Part shown: piece by piece, positions 7,618 through 16,932 of the stretch
Position numbering within the stretch: position 1 is the stretch's first letter
Layout: every line of letters starts with the position of its first letter
The notes under the pieces: model-generated
Seen by the model: only the letters and a program-made list of their open reading frames with translations
Databases searched by the model: none
Told to the model about the DNA's origin: nothing
Assembly (NCBI GenBank): GCA_024236015.1
Contig: JACKLK010000014.1
Span: 15,957 to 79,956, forward strand
Direction of reading: 5' to 3'
From: Rhodoferax sp.
GTDB lineage: Bacteria; Pseudomonadota; Gammaproteobacteria; Burkholderiales; Burkholderiaceae_C
DNA: 64,000 bases
Made by a program: the position numbers and the translations under genes

Positions 7618-7726
7618 ACGCCCCGCCAGCGGTCCATCCGGGATGCCCACGGGCGTTCCGGGTGGATGCGCACGCCCTGCCAATTCCTGTTCCATTCCCC
7701 TGGCGCCGCTGGTCGGCCATTCGTCC

Positions 7727-8251
7727 ATGAAGAACGCGATTCTCTCGGCACTCGACGGTGTCTACCTGGCATGTATCTGGATTGCCGGCATGTCCATCTT
7801 CGTCATGAGCATCATCATCCCGATCGGCGTCTTCGCGCGTTACGTGCTGGGGTTCGGCGCTCAATGGCCGGAGCCGATCGCGATCCTGCTGATGGTGATC
7901 TTCACCTTCGTCGGCGCGGCGGCGGCCTACCGGGCCGGAGCCCACATCGCGGTGGCCATGTTGACCGACCGCCTGCCCGCGAATGTACGTGCGGCGTGCC
8001 GGTGGCTGGTCCACCTGCTGATGCTGGTGGTCAGCCTGTTCATGATCGTCTACGGCACCAAGCTGTGCCTCGAGACCATGGGCCAGACCATCACCTCGCT
8101 GCCCTGGATGCCGGTGGGCGCGACCTACGCGCCGGTGCCGATCGGCGGCCTGCTGACCTTGTTCTTCGTGTTGGAGAACCTGGTGTTCGGCACCCAGCAT
8201 GATCGCGCCGTGGTCGTGTTCGACCATGTCACCGACACGGCGGAGGCCTGA
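7727..8251 (+). CDS. dctQ: TRAP transporter small permease (DctQ family)
   Basis: A 174-residue inner-membrane protein with four hydrophobic helices, as usual for the Q subunit. The core shows VFARYVLGFGAQWPEPIA, the landmark of the family, and RAGAHIAVAML. The ATG at 7727 places the N-terminus just before the first helix; the frame is open back to 7643, but that extension has no membrane character. A 109-base gap separates it from dctP. The M subunit starts two bases after its stop. Confidence 0.93.
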   Translation: MKNAILSALDGVYLACIWIAGMSIFVMSIIIPIGVFARYVLGFGAQWPEPIAILLMVIFTFVGAAAAYRAGAHIAVAMLTDRLPANVRAACRWLVHLLMLVVSLFMIVYGTKLCLETMGQTITSLPWMPVGATYAPVPIGGLLTLFFVLENLVFGTQHDRAVVVFDHVTDTAEA

Positions 8252-8253
8252 CC

Positions 8254-9537
8254 ATGGATGCATTCGTCCTGCTGGGCAGCTTCGCGCTGCTGGTGGCCAT
8301 CGGCATGCCGGTGGCCTATTCCCTGGGCCTGGCGGCGCTGGTCGGCGCCGTGTGGATCGAGCTGCCGATCGACGCGGTGATGATCCAGATCGCCAGCGGC
8401 GTCAACAAGTTCTCGTTGCTGGCCATCCCGTTCTTCGTGCTGGCCGGCGCCATCATGGCCGAGGGCGGCATGTCGCGCCGGCTGGTCGCGTTCGCCGGCG
8501 TGCTGGTCGGGTTCGTGCGCGGTGGCCTGTCGCTGGTCAACATCCTGGCCTCGACCTTCTTCGGCGCGATCTCCGGATCGTCGGTGGCCGACACCGCTTC
8601 CATCGGTTCGGTCATGGTTCCCGAGATGGTCAAGAAGGGTTACCCGCGCGACTTCGCCACCGCGCTGACCGTCAGCGGATCGATCCAGGCCACGCTGATT
8701 CCCCCGAGCCACAACGCGGTCATCTATTCGATGGCGGCCGGCGGCTCGATCTCGATCGCGGCATTGTTCATGGCCGGCGTGTTGCCCGGCCTGCTGCTGG
8801 GCCTGACCCTGGCCGGATATTGCCTGTACGTCGCCAAGAAGCGCAACTTCCCGGTCGGCGAATCCATGCCGCTGCGCCAGGCCCTGCGTATTGCAGCCGA
8901 CGCGCTGTGGGGCCTGGCCACGATGGTGATCATTCTCGGCGGCATCCTGTCCGGCGTGTTCACCGCGACCGAGTCCGCGTCGATCGCGGTGTTGTGGGCG
9001 TTCTTCGTGACCATGTTCATCTACCGCGACTACCGCTGGCGCGACCTGCCCAAGCTGGTGCATCGCACCGTCAAGACGGTGTCCATCGTCATGATCCTGA
9101 TCGGTTTCGCCGCCAGCTTCGGCTACATCATGACGCTGATGCAGATCCCGCTGAAGATCACCACGGCGCTGACCAGCTTCACCGACAACCGCTACACCAT
9201 CCTGCTGCTGATCAACTTCCTGCTGCTCGGTCTGGGCACGCTGATGGACATGGCCGCGCTGCTGCTGATCCTCACGCCCATTCTGCTGCCGGTGGTGCAG
9301 TCGGTGGGCATCGATCCGGTGCATTTCGGCATGATCATGATCGTCAATCTCGGCATGGGCCTGATCACGCCGCCGGTGGGCTCGGTGCTGTTCGTCGGCA
9401 GCGCGGTCGGCAAGTTGCCGATCGAGCAGGTGGTCAAGGCCTTGCTGCCGTTCTTCGGCCTGCTGGTCATCGTGCTCGGCATCGTGACCTACGTGCCGGA
9501 ACTGTCCCTGTGGCTGCCGCGCCTGGTGGGTGTGTGA
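8254..9537 (+). CDS. dctM: TRAP transporter large permease (DctM family)
   Basis: A 427-residue membrane protein with about twelve hydrophobic segments, which is the transport subunit of the TRAP system. Typical blocks are GMPVAYSLGLAAL, FFGAISGSSVADTASIGSVM, LIPPSHNAVIYS, GVFTATESASIAV and NLGMGLITPPVG. It starts two bases after dctQ and its stop codon shares its last base with the start codon of the following hydroxyacid dehydrogenase, so all are one operon. Confidence 0.95.
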   Translation: MDAFVLLGSFALLVAIGMPVAYSLGLAALVGAVWIELPIDAVMIQIASGVNKFSLLAIPFFVLAGAIMAEGGMSRRLVAFAGVLVGFVRGGLSLVNILASTFFGAISGSSVADTASIGSVMVPEMVKKGYPRDFATALTVSGSIQATLIPPSHNAVIYSMAAGGSISIAALFMAGVLPGLLLGLTLAGYCLYVAKKRNFPVGESMPLRQALRIAADALWGLATMVIILGGILSGVFTATESASIAVLWAFFVTMFIYRDYRWRDLPKLVHRTVKTVSIVMILIGFAASFGYIMTLMQIPLKITTALTSFTDNRYTILLLINFLLLGLGTLMDMAALLLILTPILLPVVQSVGIDPVHFGMIMIVNLGMGLITPPVGSVLFVGSAVGKLPIEQVVKALLPFFGLLVIVLGIVTYVPELSLWLPRLVGV

Positions 9538-10589
9538 TGTTGCCCTTGGTGCTGGTCACGCATCCGCGTCATCGTCTGGCGAGCTACTTCGGCGACGAGG
9601 CGCTCGCACGGCTGCGGGGCATTGCACAGGTGCGGCTCAATCCGACCGACGACGACCTGGCCGGCACCGCCCTGGTGGCCGCCGCGCGCGATTGTGCGGT
9701 GGTGATCGCGTATCGGCAAACCCCGGTCGGTGCCGACGTGTGTGCCGGCCTGGATGACGTGCGCGCCATCGTGCGCTGCGCGGTCGACATCCGCACCATC
9801 GACGTGGCCAGCGCCAGCGCCCACGGCATCCTGGTCACGCAGGCCAGCGCCGGCTTCATGGCGTCGGTGTCCGAATGGATCGTCGGCGTCATGATCGACC
9901 TGGGCCGGCACATCACGGCCGCAGCGCTCGACTACCGCGCCCACGGGGCCGCCCAGCCACGCATGGGCCGCGAGTTGCGCGGCGCCACGCTGGGCATCAT
10001 CGGGTACGGGCGCATCGCCCGCCACCTGTGCCCGGTGGCCCGTGCGCTGGGCATGCAGGTGCTGGTGTCCGATCCGTTCGTCACGGTCGATGCGCCGGGC
10101 GTGACGCAGCTGCCGATGGCCGATCTGCTGCGGCGCAGCGACTACACGGTGTGCCTGGCACCGGCCAATGCCGAGACCGAGAACCTGATGGATGCGCGCG
10201 CCTTCGCGACCATGCGCCCGGGCAGCTTCTTCATCAATGCCGCGCGCGGCAACCTGGTCGACGAGCCGGCCTTGTTGCAGGCGCTCGACAGCGGTCACCT
10301 GGCCGGCGCCGCGCTCGACGTCGGGCGCGCCGAAGATCAGATGCCCTCGGCCGCACTGGCGCGTCATCCGCGGGTGATCGCCACGCCCCATGTCGGCGGC
10401 CTGACGCCACCGGCCATCGAACACCAGGCGCTGGAAACCGTGGCGCAGACCGCGGATATCCTGCAGGGCCGCATTCCTCCTGGCGCCGTCAACGCCGATG
10501 CCGCCGCGCGCATGCGCGCGGCCGGCCTGTCGGCAACCCATGGCGGCGCGGCGGATGCGAGCCGGCGCCGAACAGCCCACCTTCCTTGA
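9537..10589 (+). CDS. D-isomer-specific 2-hydroxyacid dehydrogenase family protein
   Basis: A 350-residue NAD(P)-dependent dehydrogenase. The Rossmann motif GIIGYGRIARHL sits near residues 153-164. The catalytic arginine is in NAARGNLVDE, and the histidine block is TPHVGGLTPPAIEHQALE. The nearest families are phosphoglycerate-, glycerate- and hydroxypyruvate-type dehydrogenases. The start codon overlaps the end of dctM by one base. No step of the standard uronate pathway needs this enzyme, so it may act on a side product such as tartronate semialdehyde or a 2-keto acid, or serve another substrate brought in by the TRAP system. The last 30 residues are low-complexity and rich in alanine and arginine. 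Confidence 0.88.
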   Translation: MLPLVLVTHPRHRLASYFGDEALARLRGIAQVRLNPTDDDLAGTALVAAARDCAVVIAYRQTPVGADVCAGLDDVRAIVRCAVDIRTIDVASASAHGILVTQASAGFMASVSEWIVGVMIDLGRHITAAALDYRAHGAAQPRMGRELRGATLGIIGYGRIARHLCPVARALGMQVLVSDPFVTVDAPGVTQLPMADLLRRSDYTVCLAPANAETENLMDARAFATMRPGSFFINAARGNLVDEPALLQALDSGHLAGAALDVGRAEDQMPSAALARHPRVIATPHVGGLTPPAIEHQALETVAQTADILQGRIPPGAVNADAAARMRAAGLSATHGGAADASRRRTAHLP

Positions 10590-10606
10590 CCCACAGAAAG
10601 CACCGC

Positions 10607-11518
10607 ATGAACCCCCAAGACCTCAAGACCATCCTCAGTTCCGGCCTGCTGTCGTTCCCGCTCACCGATTTCGATGAACAAGGTGACTTCCGGCCCAAGA
10701 CCTATGTCGAGCGGCTGGAGTGGCTGGCCCCGTATGGCGCAACCGCCCTGTTCGCGGCCGGCGGCACCGGCGAGTTCTTTTCGCTGACCGGCGACGAATA
10801 CCCGGCCATCATCAAGACCGCGGTCGACACCTGCCGTGGCAAGGTGCCGATCATCGCCGGCGCCGGCGGTCCGACCCGCTTCGCGATCGCGTGCGCGCAG
10901 GAGGCCGAACGCCTGGGCGCGCACGGCATCCTGTTGATGCCGCACTACCTGACCGAGGCCGGCCAGGAAGGCCTGATCGCCCACGTGGAGGCGGTATGCA
11001 AGAGCGTCAAGTTCGGCGTCGTCGTCTACAACCGCAACGTCTGCAAGCTCACGCCCGATTCGCTGGCGATCCTCGCCGACCGGTGCCCGAACCTGATCGG
11101 TTTCAAGGACGGCGTCGGCGAGATCGAGAACATGGTGGCGATCTACCAGCGCATGGGCGATCGTTTCTCCTACCTGGGCGGCCTGCCCACGGCCGAGGTC
11201 TATGCGGCGGCCTACAAGGCGCTGGGCACGCCGGTGTATTCGTCGGCCGTGTTCAACTTCATTCCGAAGACGGCGGTGGAGTTCTACAACGCCGTGGCGT
11301 CGAATGACATGGCGACCCAGCACCGGTTGCTGAAGAACTTCTTCATGCCCTACCTGACGATCCGCAACCGCATGGCCGGTTATGCCGTGAGCATCGTCAA
11401 GGCCGGCGCAAAGATCGTCGGCCATGACGCCGGCCCGGTCCGCCCGCCGCTGACCGACCTCAAGCCGGCCGAGATGGAGCAACTGACCGCGCTGATCAAG
11501 TCGCTGGGCCCGCAATAA
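10607..11518 (+). CDS. kdgD: 5-dehydro-4-deoxyglucarate dehydratase (KDG dehydratase/decarboxylase)
   Basis: A 303-residue member of the DHDPS/NAL aldolase superfamily that converts 5-keto-4-deoxyglucarate to 2-oxoglutarate semialdehyde with loss of water and CO2. The Schiff-base lysine is Lys167 in LIGFKDGVG and the partner tyrosine is Tyr141 in VVVYNRNVCK. The carboxylate-binding block GGTGEFFSLT is at residues 52-61. The opening LSSGLLSFPLTDFD and the sequence VGHDAGPVRPPLTDL are typical of KdgD rather than of DapA. Both GudD and GarD products feed into it. Confidence 0.95.
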   Translation: MNPQDLKTILSSGLLSFPLTDFDEQGDFRPKTYVERLEWLAPYGATALFAAGGTGEFFSLTGDEYPAIIKTAVDTCRGKVPIIAGAGGPTRFAIACAQEAERLGAHGILLMPHYLTEAGQEGLIAHVEAVCKSVKFGVVVYNRNVCKLTPDSLAILADRCPNLIGFKDGVGEIENMVAIYQRMGDRFSYLGGLPTAEVYAAAYKALGTPVYSSAVFNFIPKTAVEFYNAVASNDMATQHRLLKNFFMPYLTIRNRMAGYAVSIVKAGAKIVGHDAGPVRPPLTDLKPAEMEQLTALIKSLGPQ

Positions 11519-11531
11519 GACGGCGCGCCGG

Positions 11532-12584
11532 ATGAACACCACTGCCGCCGCGCCGTTCGAAGTCGCCGTGGTCGGCGCCGGTCTCGGGTCGGCGCCGCAT
11601 TTTGCCGCGCTGGCCGACCTGCGTGGGCCTTACCCCTGGACCTGGCTCTGCGCGCGCGACGCGCAGCGCCTGCAGGCGGTGGCCGTGCCCGACGGCGTGC
11701 GCCGCACCACCCGTTTGCAGGACGTGCTGGACGATCCGCGTGTCGGCGCCGTGCTGGTGCTCACGCCGCCCGGTGCCCACCTGGACGTGGCGCGCCAGGC
11801 GGCCGACGCCGGCAAGCACGTGCTGGTGGAAAAGCCGCTCGAACGCGACCTGCGGCGGGCCTGCGAACTGGTGGCGCATTGCGAGGCGCGCGGGGTGAGG
11901 CTGGCGGTGATGTTGCAGCACCGGATGCGCAGTGGCGCATTGCGCCTGGCGCAGCTGCTGCGCGACGGCGCACTTGGCACCATCACCAGTGCCGCGATGC
12001 AGGTACGCTGGTGGCGGCCGCAGAGTTATTACGACGAACCCGGGCGCGGCACGCTGGCGCGTGACGGCGGCGGGGTGTTGCTGACCCAGGCCATCCACAC
12101 CCTGGACCTGCTGCTGGCGCTGATCGGGCCGCCGCAACGCGTCAGCGGCGTGGTCTCGACCAGCGTGGTGCATACGATGGAGTGCGAAGACTGCGCCAGT
12201 GCGCTGCTGCATTACGACGGCGGCAGGGTGGCCGTGCTGCAGGCCACGACCGCGGCGTATCCGGGTTACCCGGAGCGTATCGAGATCAACGGTGCATCGG
12301 GCACGGCGACGCTGGAGTCGGGGCGGCTGCAGGTGGCCTATGCCGACGGGCGCCGGGAGAACGTCGATGCCGAAGGCGGCGGCGGCGTTGGCGCCGATCC
12401 GATGGCTTTCCACCATGGGCCGCACCGCGCCGTGTTGCGCGACTTTCTCGACGCGGTGCAGGAAGATCGCCCGCCGGCGGTGACCGGCCGCAGTGCGCTG
12501 GCCGCCCAGCAGGTGATCGAAGCCATCGTGGCGTCATCGGCTGCCGGCGGCGCACCGATCGCGCTTGCGCCGTCGGCGCCGTGA
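11532..12584 (+). CDS. Gfo/Idh/MocA-family NAD(P)-dependent oxidoreductase
   Basis: A 350-residue two-domain sugar/cyclitol oxidoreductase. The N-terminal nucleotide motif is VVGAGLGSAPHFAAL and the signature VEKPLE, carrying the conserved lysine, is near residue 100. The C-terminal half has the beta-sheet domain with the family block DGGGVLLTQAIHTLDLL. It starts 13 bases after kdgD in the same operon. The substrate is not evident; an aldose, uronate or inositol-like sugar is possible. It may supply a second entry point to the locus. Homologues with this layout are common in acidic-sugar operons. Confidence 0.88.
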   Translation: MNTTAAAPFEVAVVGAGLGSAPHFAALADLRGPYPWTWLCARDAQRLQAVAVPDGVRRTTRLQDVLDDPRVGAVLVLTPPGAHLDVARQAADAGKHVLVEKPLERDLRRACELVAHCEARGVRLAVMLQHRMRSGALRLAQLLRDGALGTITSAAMQVRWWRPQSYYDEPGRGTLARDGGGVLLTQAIHTLDLLLALIGPPQRVSGVVSTSVVHTMECEDCASALLHYDGGRVAVLQATTAAYPGYPERIEINGASGTATLESGRLQVAYADGRRENVDAEGGGGVGADPMAFHHGPHRAVLRDFLDAVQEDRPPAVTGRSALAAQQVIEAIVASSAAGGAPIALAPSAP

Positions 12585-12643
12585 ACGTACCCTCGGCCGG
12601 TCCCCTTTCCTGATCGCAACCTACAACCTACGGACGAACTGCC

Positions 12644-14086
12644 ATGACGACACCACAACACGACAACTACATCAACGGCCAATGGGTGGCTGGCGACAAG
12701 TACAGCCCCAACGTCAATCCGTCGAACACCGCCGACGTGCTGGGCCTGTACACGCAGGCCAGTGCGGAGCAGCTCGACCAGGCGGTGCAGGCCGCGCGCG
12801 CGGCGTTTCCGGCCTGGTCGGTGTCCGGCATCCAGGCCCGCGCCGACGCGCTGGACAAGATCGGCAACGAGATCCTGGCCCGGCGCGAGGAACTCGGCAC
12901 CTTGCTGGCGCGCGAGGAAGGCAAGACCCGGCCCGAGGGCATCGGCGAGGCCGCACGCGCGGGCAACATCTTCAAGTTCTTCGCCGGCGAGTGCCTGCGC
13001 CTGGCCGGCGAGACGCTGGCATCGGTGCGCCCGGGCATCGGCATCGAGGTCACCCGCGAACCCCTGGGCGTGATCGGCTTGATCACGCCGTGGAACTTCC
13101 CGATCGCCATTCCGGCGTGGAAGGTCGCCCCGGCGCTGGCCTATGGCAATTGCGTCGTGCTCAAGCCGGCCGACCTGGTGCCGGGCTGCGCCTGGGCGCT
13201 GGCCGACATCATCAGCCGCAGCGGCATTCCGGCCGGCGTGTTCAACCTGGTCATGGGCCGGGGCAGCGTGGTCGGCGACGCCCTGGTCAACCATGCCGGC
13301 ATCGACGCGATCAGCTTCACCGGCTCGCAGTCCGTGGGCGGGCGCATCGCGCAGCAATGCGCGGCCAACCTGAAGAAGGTGCAGCTCGAGATGGGCGGCA
13401 AGAATCCGCAGGTGGTGCTGGACGACGCCGACCTCGGGCAGGCGGTCGAGCTGTGCGTGCAAAGCGCGTTCTTCTCGACCGGCCAGCGCTGCACCGCGTC
13501 GAGCCGGCTCATCGTCACCGAAGGCATCTACCCGAAGTTCATCGAAGCCATGCAGGCGCGCATGGCCGCGCTCAAGGTGGGTGACGCCTTGCAGGCCGGC
13601 ATCGACATCGGGCCGGTGTCGTCGCAGTCGCAGCTGGCGCAGGATGCCGACTATGTCAGCATCGGGCAGCAGGAGGGCGGCACCTTGCTGATGGGTGGCG
13701 AGCGCCTGTCCCGCGATGCCGACGGTTTCTACATGGCGCCGGCGCTGTTCACCGACACCACGATGGACATGCGCATCAACCGCGAGGAGGTGTTCGGGCC
13801 GGTGGCCAGCATCATCCGGGTCAAGGACTACGAGGCGGCGCTGGCCGTGGCCAACGACACGCCGTTCGGCTTGTCGGCCGGCATTGCCACGACCTCGCTC
13901 AAGTACGCCACGCATTTCAAGCGCCACAGCCAGGCCGGCATGGTGATGGTCAACCTGCCCACGGCCGGTGTCGACTACCACGTGCCGTTCGGCGGTCGCA
14001 AGGGCTCGAGTTACGGCCCGCGCGAGCAGGGGCGTTACGCGCAGGAGTTCTTCACCACGGTCAAGACGGCCTACACGCTGGCCTGA
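12644..14086 (+). CDS. Aldehyde dehydrogenase, probable 2-oxoglutarate semialdehyde (2,5-dioxovalerate) dehydrogenase
   Basis: A 480-residue NAD(P)-dependent aldehyde dehydrogenase. Catalytic residues are visible: Cys283 in TGQRCTASS, Glu249 in QLEMGGKN, Asn151 in PWNFPIAIP and Lys174 in VLKPAD. The coenzyme motif FTGSQSVG is intact. The C-terminus GGRKGSSYGPREQGRYAQEF resembles 2-oxoglutarate semialdehyde dehydrogenases. Sitting between kdgD and garD, it would oxidise the KdgD product to 2-oxoglutarate, closing the pathway into the citric acid cycle. The exact substrate is inferred from context. Confidence 0.92.
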   Translation: MTTPQHDNYINGQWVAGDKYSPNVNPSNTADVLGLYTQASAEQLDQAVQAARAAFPAWSVSGIQARADALDKIGNEILARREELGTLLAREEGKTRPEGIGEAARAGNIFKFFAGECLRLAGETLASVRPGIGIEVTREPLGVIGLITPWNFPIAIPAWKVAPALAYGNCVVLKPADLVPGCAWALADIISRSGIPAGVFNLVMGRGSVVGDALVNHAGIDAISFTGSQSVGGRIAQQCAANLKKVQLEMGGKNPQVVLDDADLGQAVELCVQSAFFSTGQRCTASSRLIVTEGIYPKFIEAMQARMAALKVGDALQAGIDIGPVSSQSQLAQDADYVSIGQQEGGTLLMGGERLSRDADGFYMAPALFTDTTMDMRINREEVFGPVASIIRVKDYEAALAVANDTPFGLSAGIATTSLKYATHFKRHSQAGMVMVNLPTAGVDYHVPFGGRKGSSYGPREQGRYAQEFFTTVKTAYTLA

Positions 14087-14165
14087 GTCCGCACGCGGGC
14101 GCTCTGCGGGCCTGGCTGGGCCCGGCCCCGCGCGCCCATCGTCATTCCTCTCACGAACCGCACCC

Positions 14166-15737
14166 ATGTCCGACACTCTGCCGATCCGGCCGCACCGCAT
14201 CGCCATGCACGCCGATGACAACGTGGCCATCGTCGCCAACGACGGCGGCCTGCCGGCCGGTACCGTGTTCGCCGACGGCCTCACGCTGCGCGACAAGGTG
14301 CCCCAAGGCCACAAGCTCAGCCTGGTCGACATCGCCCAGGGTGCGCCGGTGCGGCGCTACAACGTCGTCATCGGCACGGCGCTGCGCGACATTCCCGCCG
14401 GCAGCTGGGTGCACGAGCGGCTGCTGCAGATGCCGCAGGCCCGCTCGCTCGAAGGCCTGCCGATGGCCACCGCGGGCGCGCAGCCGCTGCCGCCGCTGGA
14501 CGGCCACACCTTCGAGGGTTTCCGCAATGCCGACGGCTCGGTGGGCACGCGCAACATCCTGGCGATCACGACCACGGTGCAGTGTGTCGCCGGCGTCGTC
14601 GACTTCGCGGTGCGGCGCATCAAGGACGAGCTGCTGCCCCGGTTCCCGAACGTCGACGACGTCGTGGGCCTGGAACACGGCTACGGCTGCGGCGTGGCGA
14701 TCGACGCGCCCGACGCCGTCATCCCGATCCGCACCTTGCGCAACATCAGCCTGAACCCGAATTTCGGCGGCGAGGTCATGGTCGTCAGCCTGGGCTGCGA
14801 GAAGCTGCAACCCGAACGGCTGCTGCCCAGCGGCGTGATCCCGATCCGCGACCAGCGCGGCGAGCCCGAACAGCCGCTGGACGTGGTCTGCCTGCAGGAC
14901 GCCGGCCATGTCGGCTTCATGTCGATGATCGACTCCATCGTGCGCCAGGCGCAGCTGCACCTGGAGCGGCTGAACCGGCGCACCCGCCAGACCTGCCCGG
15001 CGTCAGACCTGGTGGTGGGCGTGCAGTGCGGCGGCAGCGACGCCTTCTCGGGCGTCACGGCCAACCCGGCCGTCGGGTTCGCGACCGACCTGCTGGTGCG
15101 CGCCGGCGCCACCGTGATGTTCTCGGAGGTCACCGAGGTGCGCGACGGCATCGACCAGCTCACCGCGCGTGCGGTGAACCCCGAGGTGGCCCAGGCCATG
15201 GTGCGCGAGATGGACTGGTACGACCGCTACCTGGAGCGCGGCCAGGTCGACCGCAGCGCCAACACCACCCCCGGCAACAAGGCCGGCGGCCTGTCGAACA
15301 TCGTCGAGAAGGCCATGGGCTCGATCATCAAGTCCGGCAGCGTGCCCATCGTGGGCGTGGTGCCGCCGGGCGAACGCGCCACGCAAAAAGGCCTGCTGTA
15401 TGCGGCCACGCCGGCGAGCGACTTCATCTGCGGCACGCTGCAACTGGCCGCGGGCATGAACCTGCACATCTTCACCACCGGCCGCGGCACGCCCTACGGG
15501 CTGGCCCCGGTGCCGGTGATCAAGGTCGCGACCCGCAGCGACCTGGCGCGCCGCTGGCATGACCTGATGGACCTGGACGCCGGCCGCATCGCCACCGGCG
15601 AGATGACGATCGAGCAGATGGGCTGGGAGCTGTTCCGGCTGATGCTCGACGTGGCCAGCGGCAAGAAGAAGACCTGGGCCGAACACTGGAAGCTGCACAA
15701 CGCCCTGGTGTTGTTCAATCCGGCCCCGGTGACCTGA
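14166..15737 (+). CDS. garD: Galactarate dehydratase (GarD; UxaA family)
   Basis: A 523-residue member of the altronate/galactarate dehydratase family that turns galactarate into 5-keto-4-deoxyglucarate. An N-terminal SAF-type domain covers roughly residues 10-95 and a long catalytic domain follows. Conserved blocks include NADGSVGTRNILAI, GLEHGYGCGVAID, SLGCEKLQPE, GVQCGGSDAFSGVTANPAVG and TTGRGTPYGLAPVPVIKV, with conserved cysteines that may hold metal. Together with GudD it lets the cell use both glucarate and galactarate. The final member of the pathway genes, it is separated from the next gene by 177 bases. Confidence 0.94.
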   Translation: MSDTLPIRPHRIAMHADDNVAIVANDGGLPAGTVFADGLTLRDKVPQGHKLSLVDIAQGAPVRRYNVVIGTALRDIPAGSWVHERLLQMPQARSLEGLPMATAGAQPLPPLDGHTFEGFRNADGSVGTRNILAITTTVQCVAGVVDFAVRRIKDELLPRFPNVDDVVGLEHGYGCGVAIDAPDAVIPIRTLRNISLNPNFGGEVMVVSLGCEKLQPERLLPSGVIPIRDQRGEPEQPLDVVCLQDAGHVGFMSMIDSIVRQAQLHLERLNRRTRQTCPASDLVVGVQCGGSDAFSGVTANPAVGFATDLLVRAGATVMFSEVTEVRDGIDQLTARAVNPEVAQAMVREMDWYDRYLERGQVDRSANTTPGNKAGGLSNIVEKAMGSIIKSGSVPIVGVVPPGERATQKGLLYAATPASDFICGTLQLAAGMNLHIFTTGRGTPYGLAPVPVIKVATRSDLARRWHDLMDLDAGRIATGEMTIEQMGWELFRLMLDVASGKKKTWAEHWKLHNALVLFNPAPVT

Positions 15738-15914
15738 CGCCCCCACGGCACCACCCCATCATGCCCCTGCACGATCCCGTGCGCCGAGCCTGCGGCGCAA
15801 CGGCCACGCGGGCCGCGTCCGCGTGCCGCGGGTGCGCGCCGCGCCGATGCCGACCTTCGCTTGTTTCCCCCTGTCCCGTCGTTCCCCCACCCCTCAACTC
15901 CAGGAGACTGGTTC

Positions 15915-16895
15915 ATGCACCGTAGACATCTTGTTGCCCTCTCGATGGGCATTGCCGCGGCGTTCGCCGCCGCGCCCTTGGCCGCGCTGGCGCAGTCCGA
16001 CTATCCGAACAAGCCGATCAAGATCATCGTGACCTTTCCGCCCGGCGGCACCAGCGACGTGATGGCGCGCATGGTGGCCGATGAACTGGGCAAGCTGCTC
16101 AAGCAGCCGGTCGTCGTCGAGAACATCGGCGGCGCGGGCGGCATCGTCGGCACCGAGCGGGCGGCCCGCATGGCGCCCGACGGCTACACGCTGGTGCAGA
16201 CCGGCGTGGGCCAGAACGCGGTGGCGCACGGCCTGGATCCGAACCTCAAGTACAACTCGCTGACCGATTTCATACCGATCACCCAGGTGCACTCCGGCCC
16301 CAACGTGCTGGTGGTGCATCCGGACACGCCGTTCAAGTCGGTCAAGGACGTGGTGGCCTACGCCAAGGCCAACCCGGGCAAGCTCGACTACGGCTTCACG
16401 CATGCGGCGTCCGGCCACATGGCGATGGAGCTGTTCAAGCAGACCGCCGGCATCTACATGACCGGCATCCCGTACCGCGGCGGCGGCCCCATGCTCAGCG
16501 ACCTGCTCGGCGGCCAGATCCCGATGATGTTCATCAACCAGGACGCGGCGCTGCCGCACGTGCGCGCGGGCAAGATGCGTGCGCTGGCCGTGAGCAGCGC
16601 GCAGCGCAACCCCCTGTACCCGGACGTGCCGACCATCGCCGAATCCGGCTACAAGGGCTTCGAGGCCTTGTCGTGGTCCGGCCTGTCGGCGATCAAGGGC
16701 ACGCCCCAGCCCATCGTCGACAAGCTCGAGGCGGCGATGGTGCAGGTGATGCAGTCCGACGCCGTGCGCCAGCGCATGGGTTCGGTCGGTTTCGTGATCC
16801 CGCCGCTGGGCGCCAAGCCCTATGCGAGCTTCATGAAGTCGGAACTCGAGACCTGGAGCAAGGTGATCAAGGTCGCGGGCATCAAGCCGCAATAA
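15915..16895 (+). CDS. Bug-family tripartite tricarboxylate transporter substrate-binding protein
   Basis: A 326-residue periplasmic receptor of the TctC/Bug family, hugely expanded in Burkholderiales. A signal peptide occupies residues 1-28 and ends ALA-Q. The mature start QSDYPNKPIKIIVTFPPGGT and the blocks ARMVADELGKLL, VVVENIGGAGGIVGTERAAR and RGGGPMLSDLLGGQIPMMF are diagnostic. A ribosome binding site CAGGAG precedes the ATG at 15915. No TctA or TctB membrane genes are nearby, so it either shares permeases encoded elsewhere or acts as a sensor. Its place at the end of the aldarate operon suggests it binds a sugar diacid. Confidence 0.93.
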   Translation: MHRRHLVALSMGIAAAFAAAPLAALAQSDYPNKPIKIIVTFPPGGTSDVMARMVADELGKLLKQPVVVENIGGAGGIVGTERAARMAPDGYTLVQTGVGQNAVAHGLDPNLKYNSLTDFIPITQVHSGPNVLVVHPDTPFKSVKDVVAYAKANPGKLDYGFTHAASGHMAMELFKQTAGIYMTGIPYRGGGPMLSDLLGGQIPMMFINQDAALPHVRAGKMRALAVSSAQRNPLYPDVPTIAESGYKGFEALSWSGLSAIKGTPQPIVDKLEAAMVQVMQSDAVRQRMGSVGFVIPPLGAKPYASFMKSELETWSKVIKVAGIKPQ

Positions 16896-16932
16896 GCGGC
16901 TGGCCCGGCGGCAACGGCGGGCGCGGGCCTCA

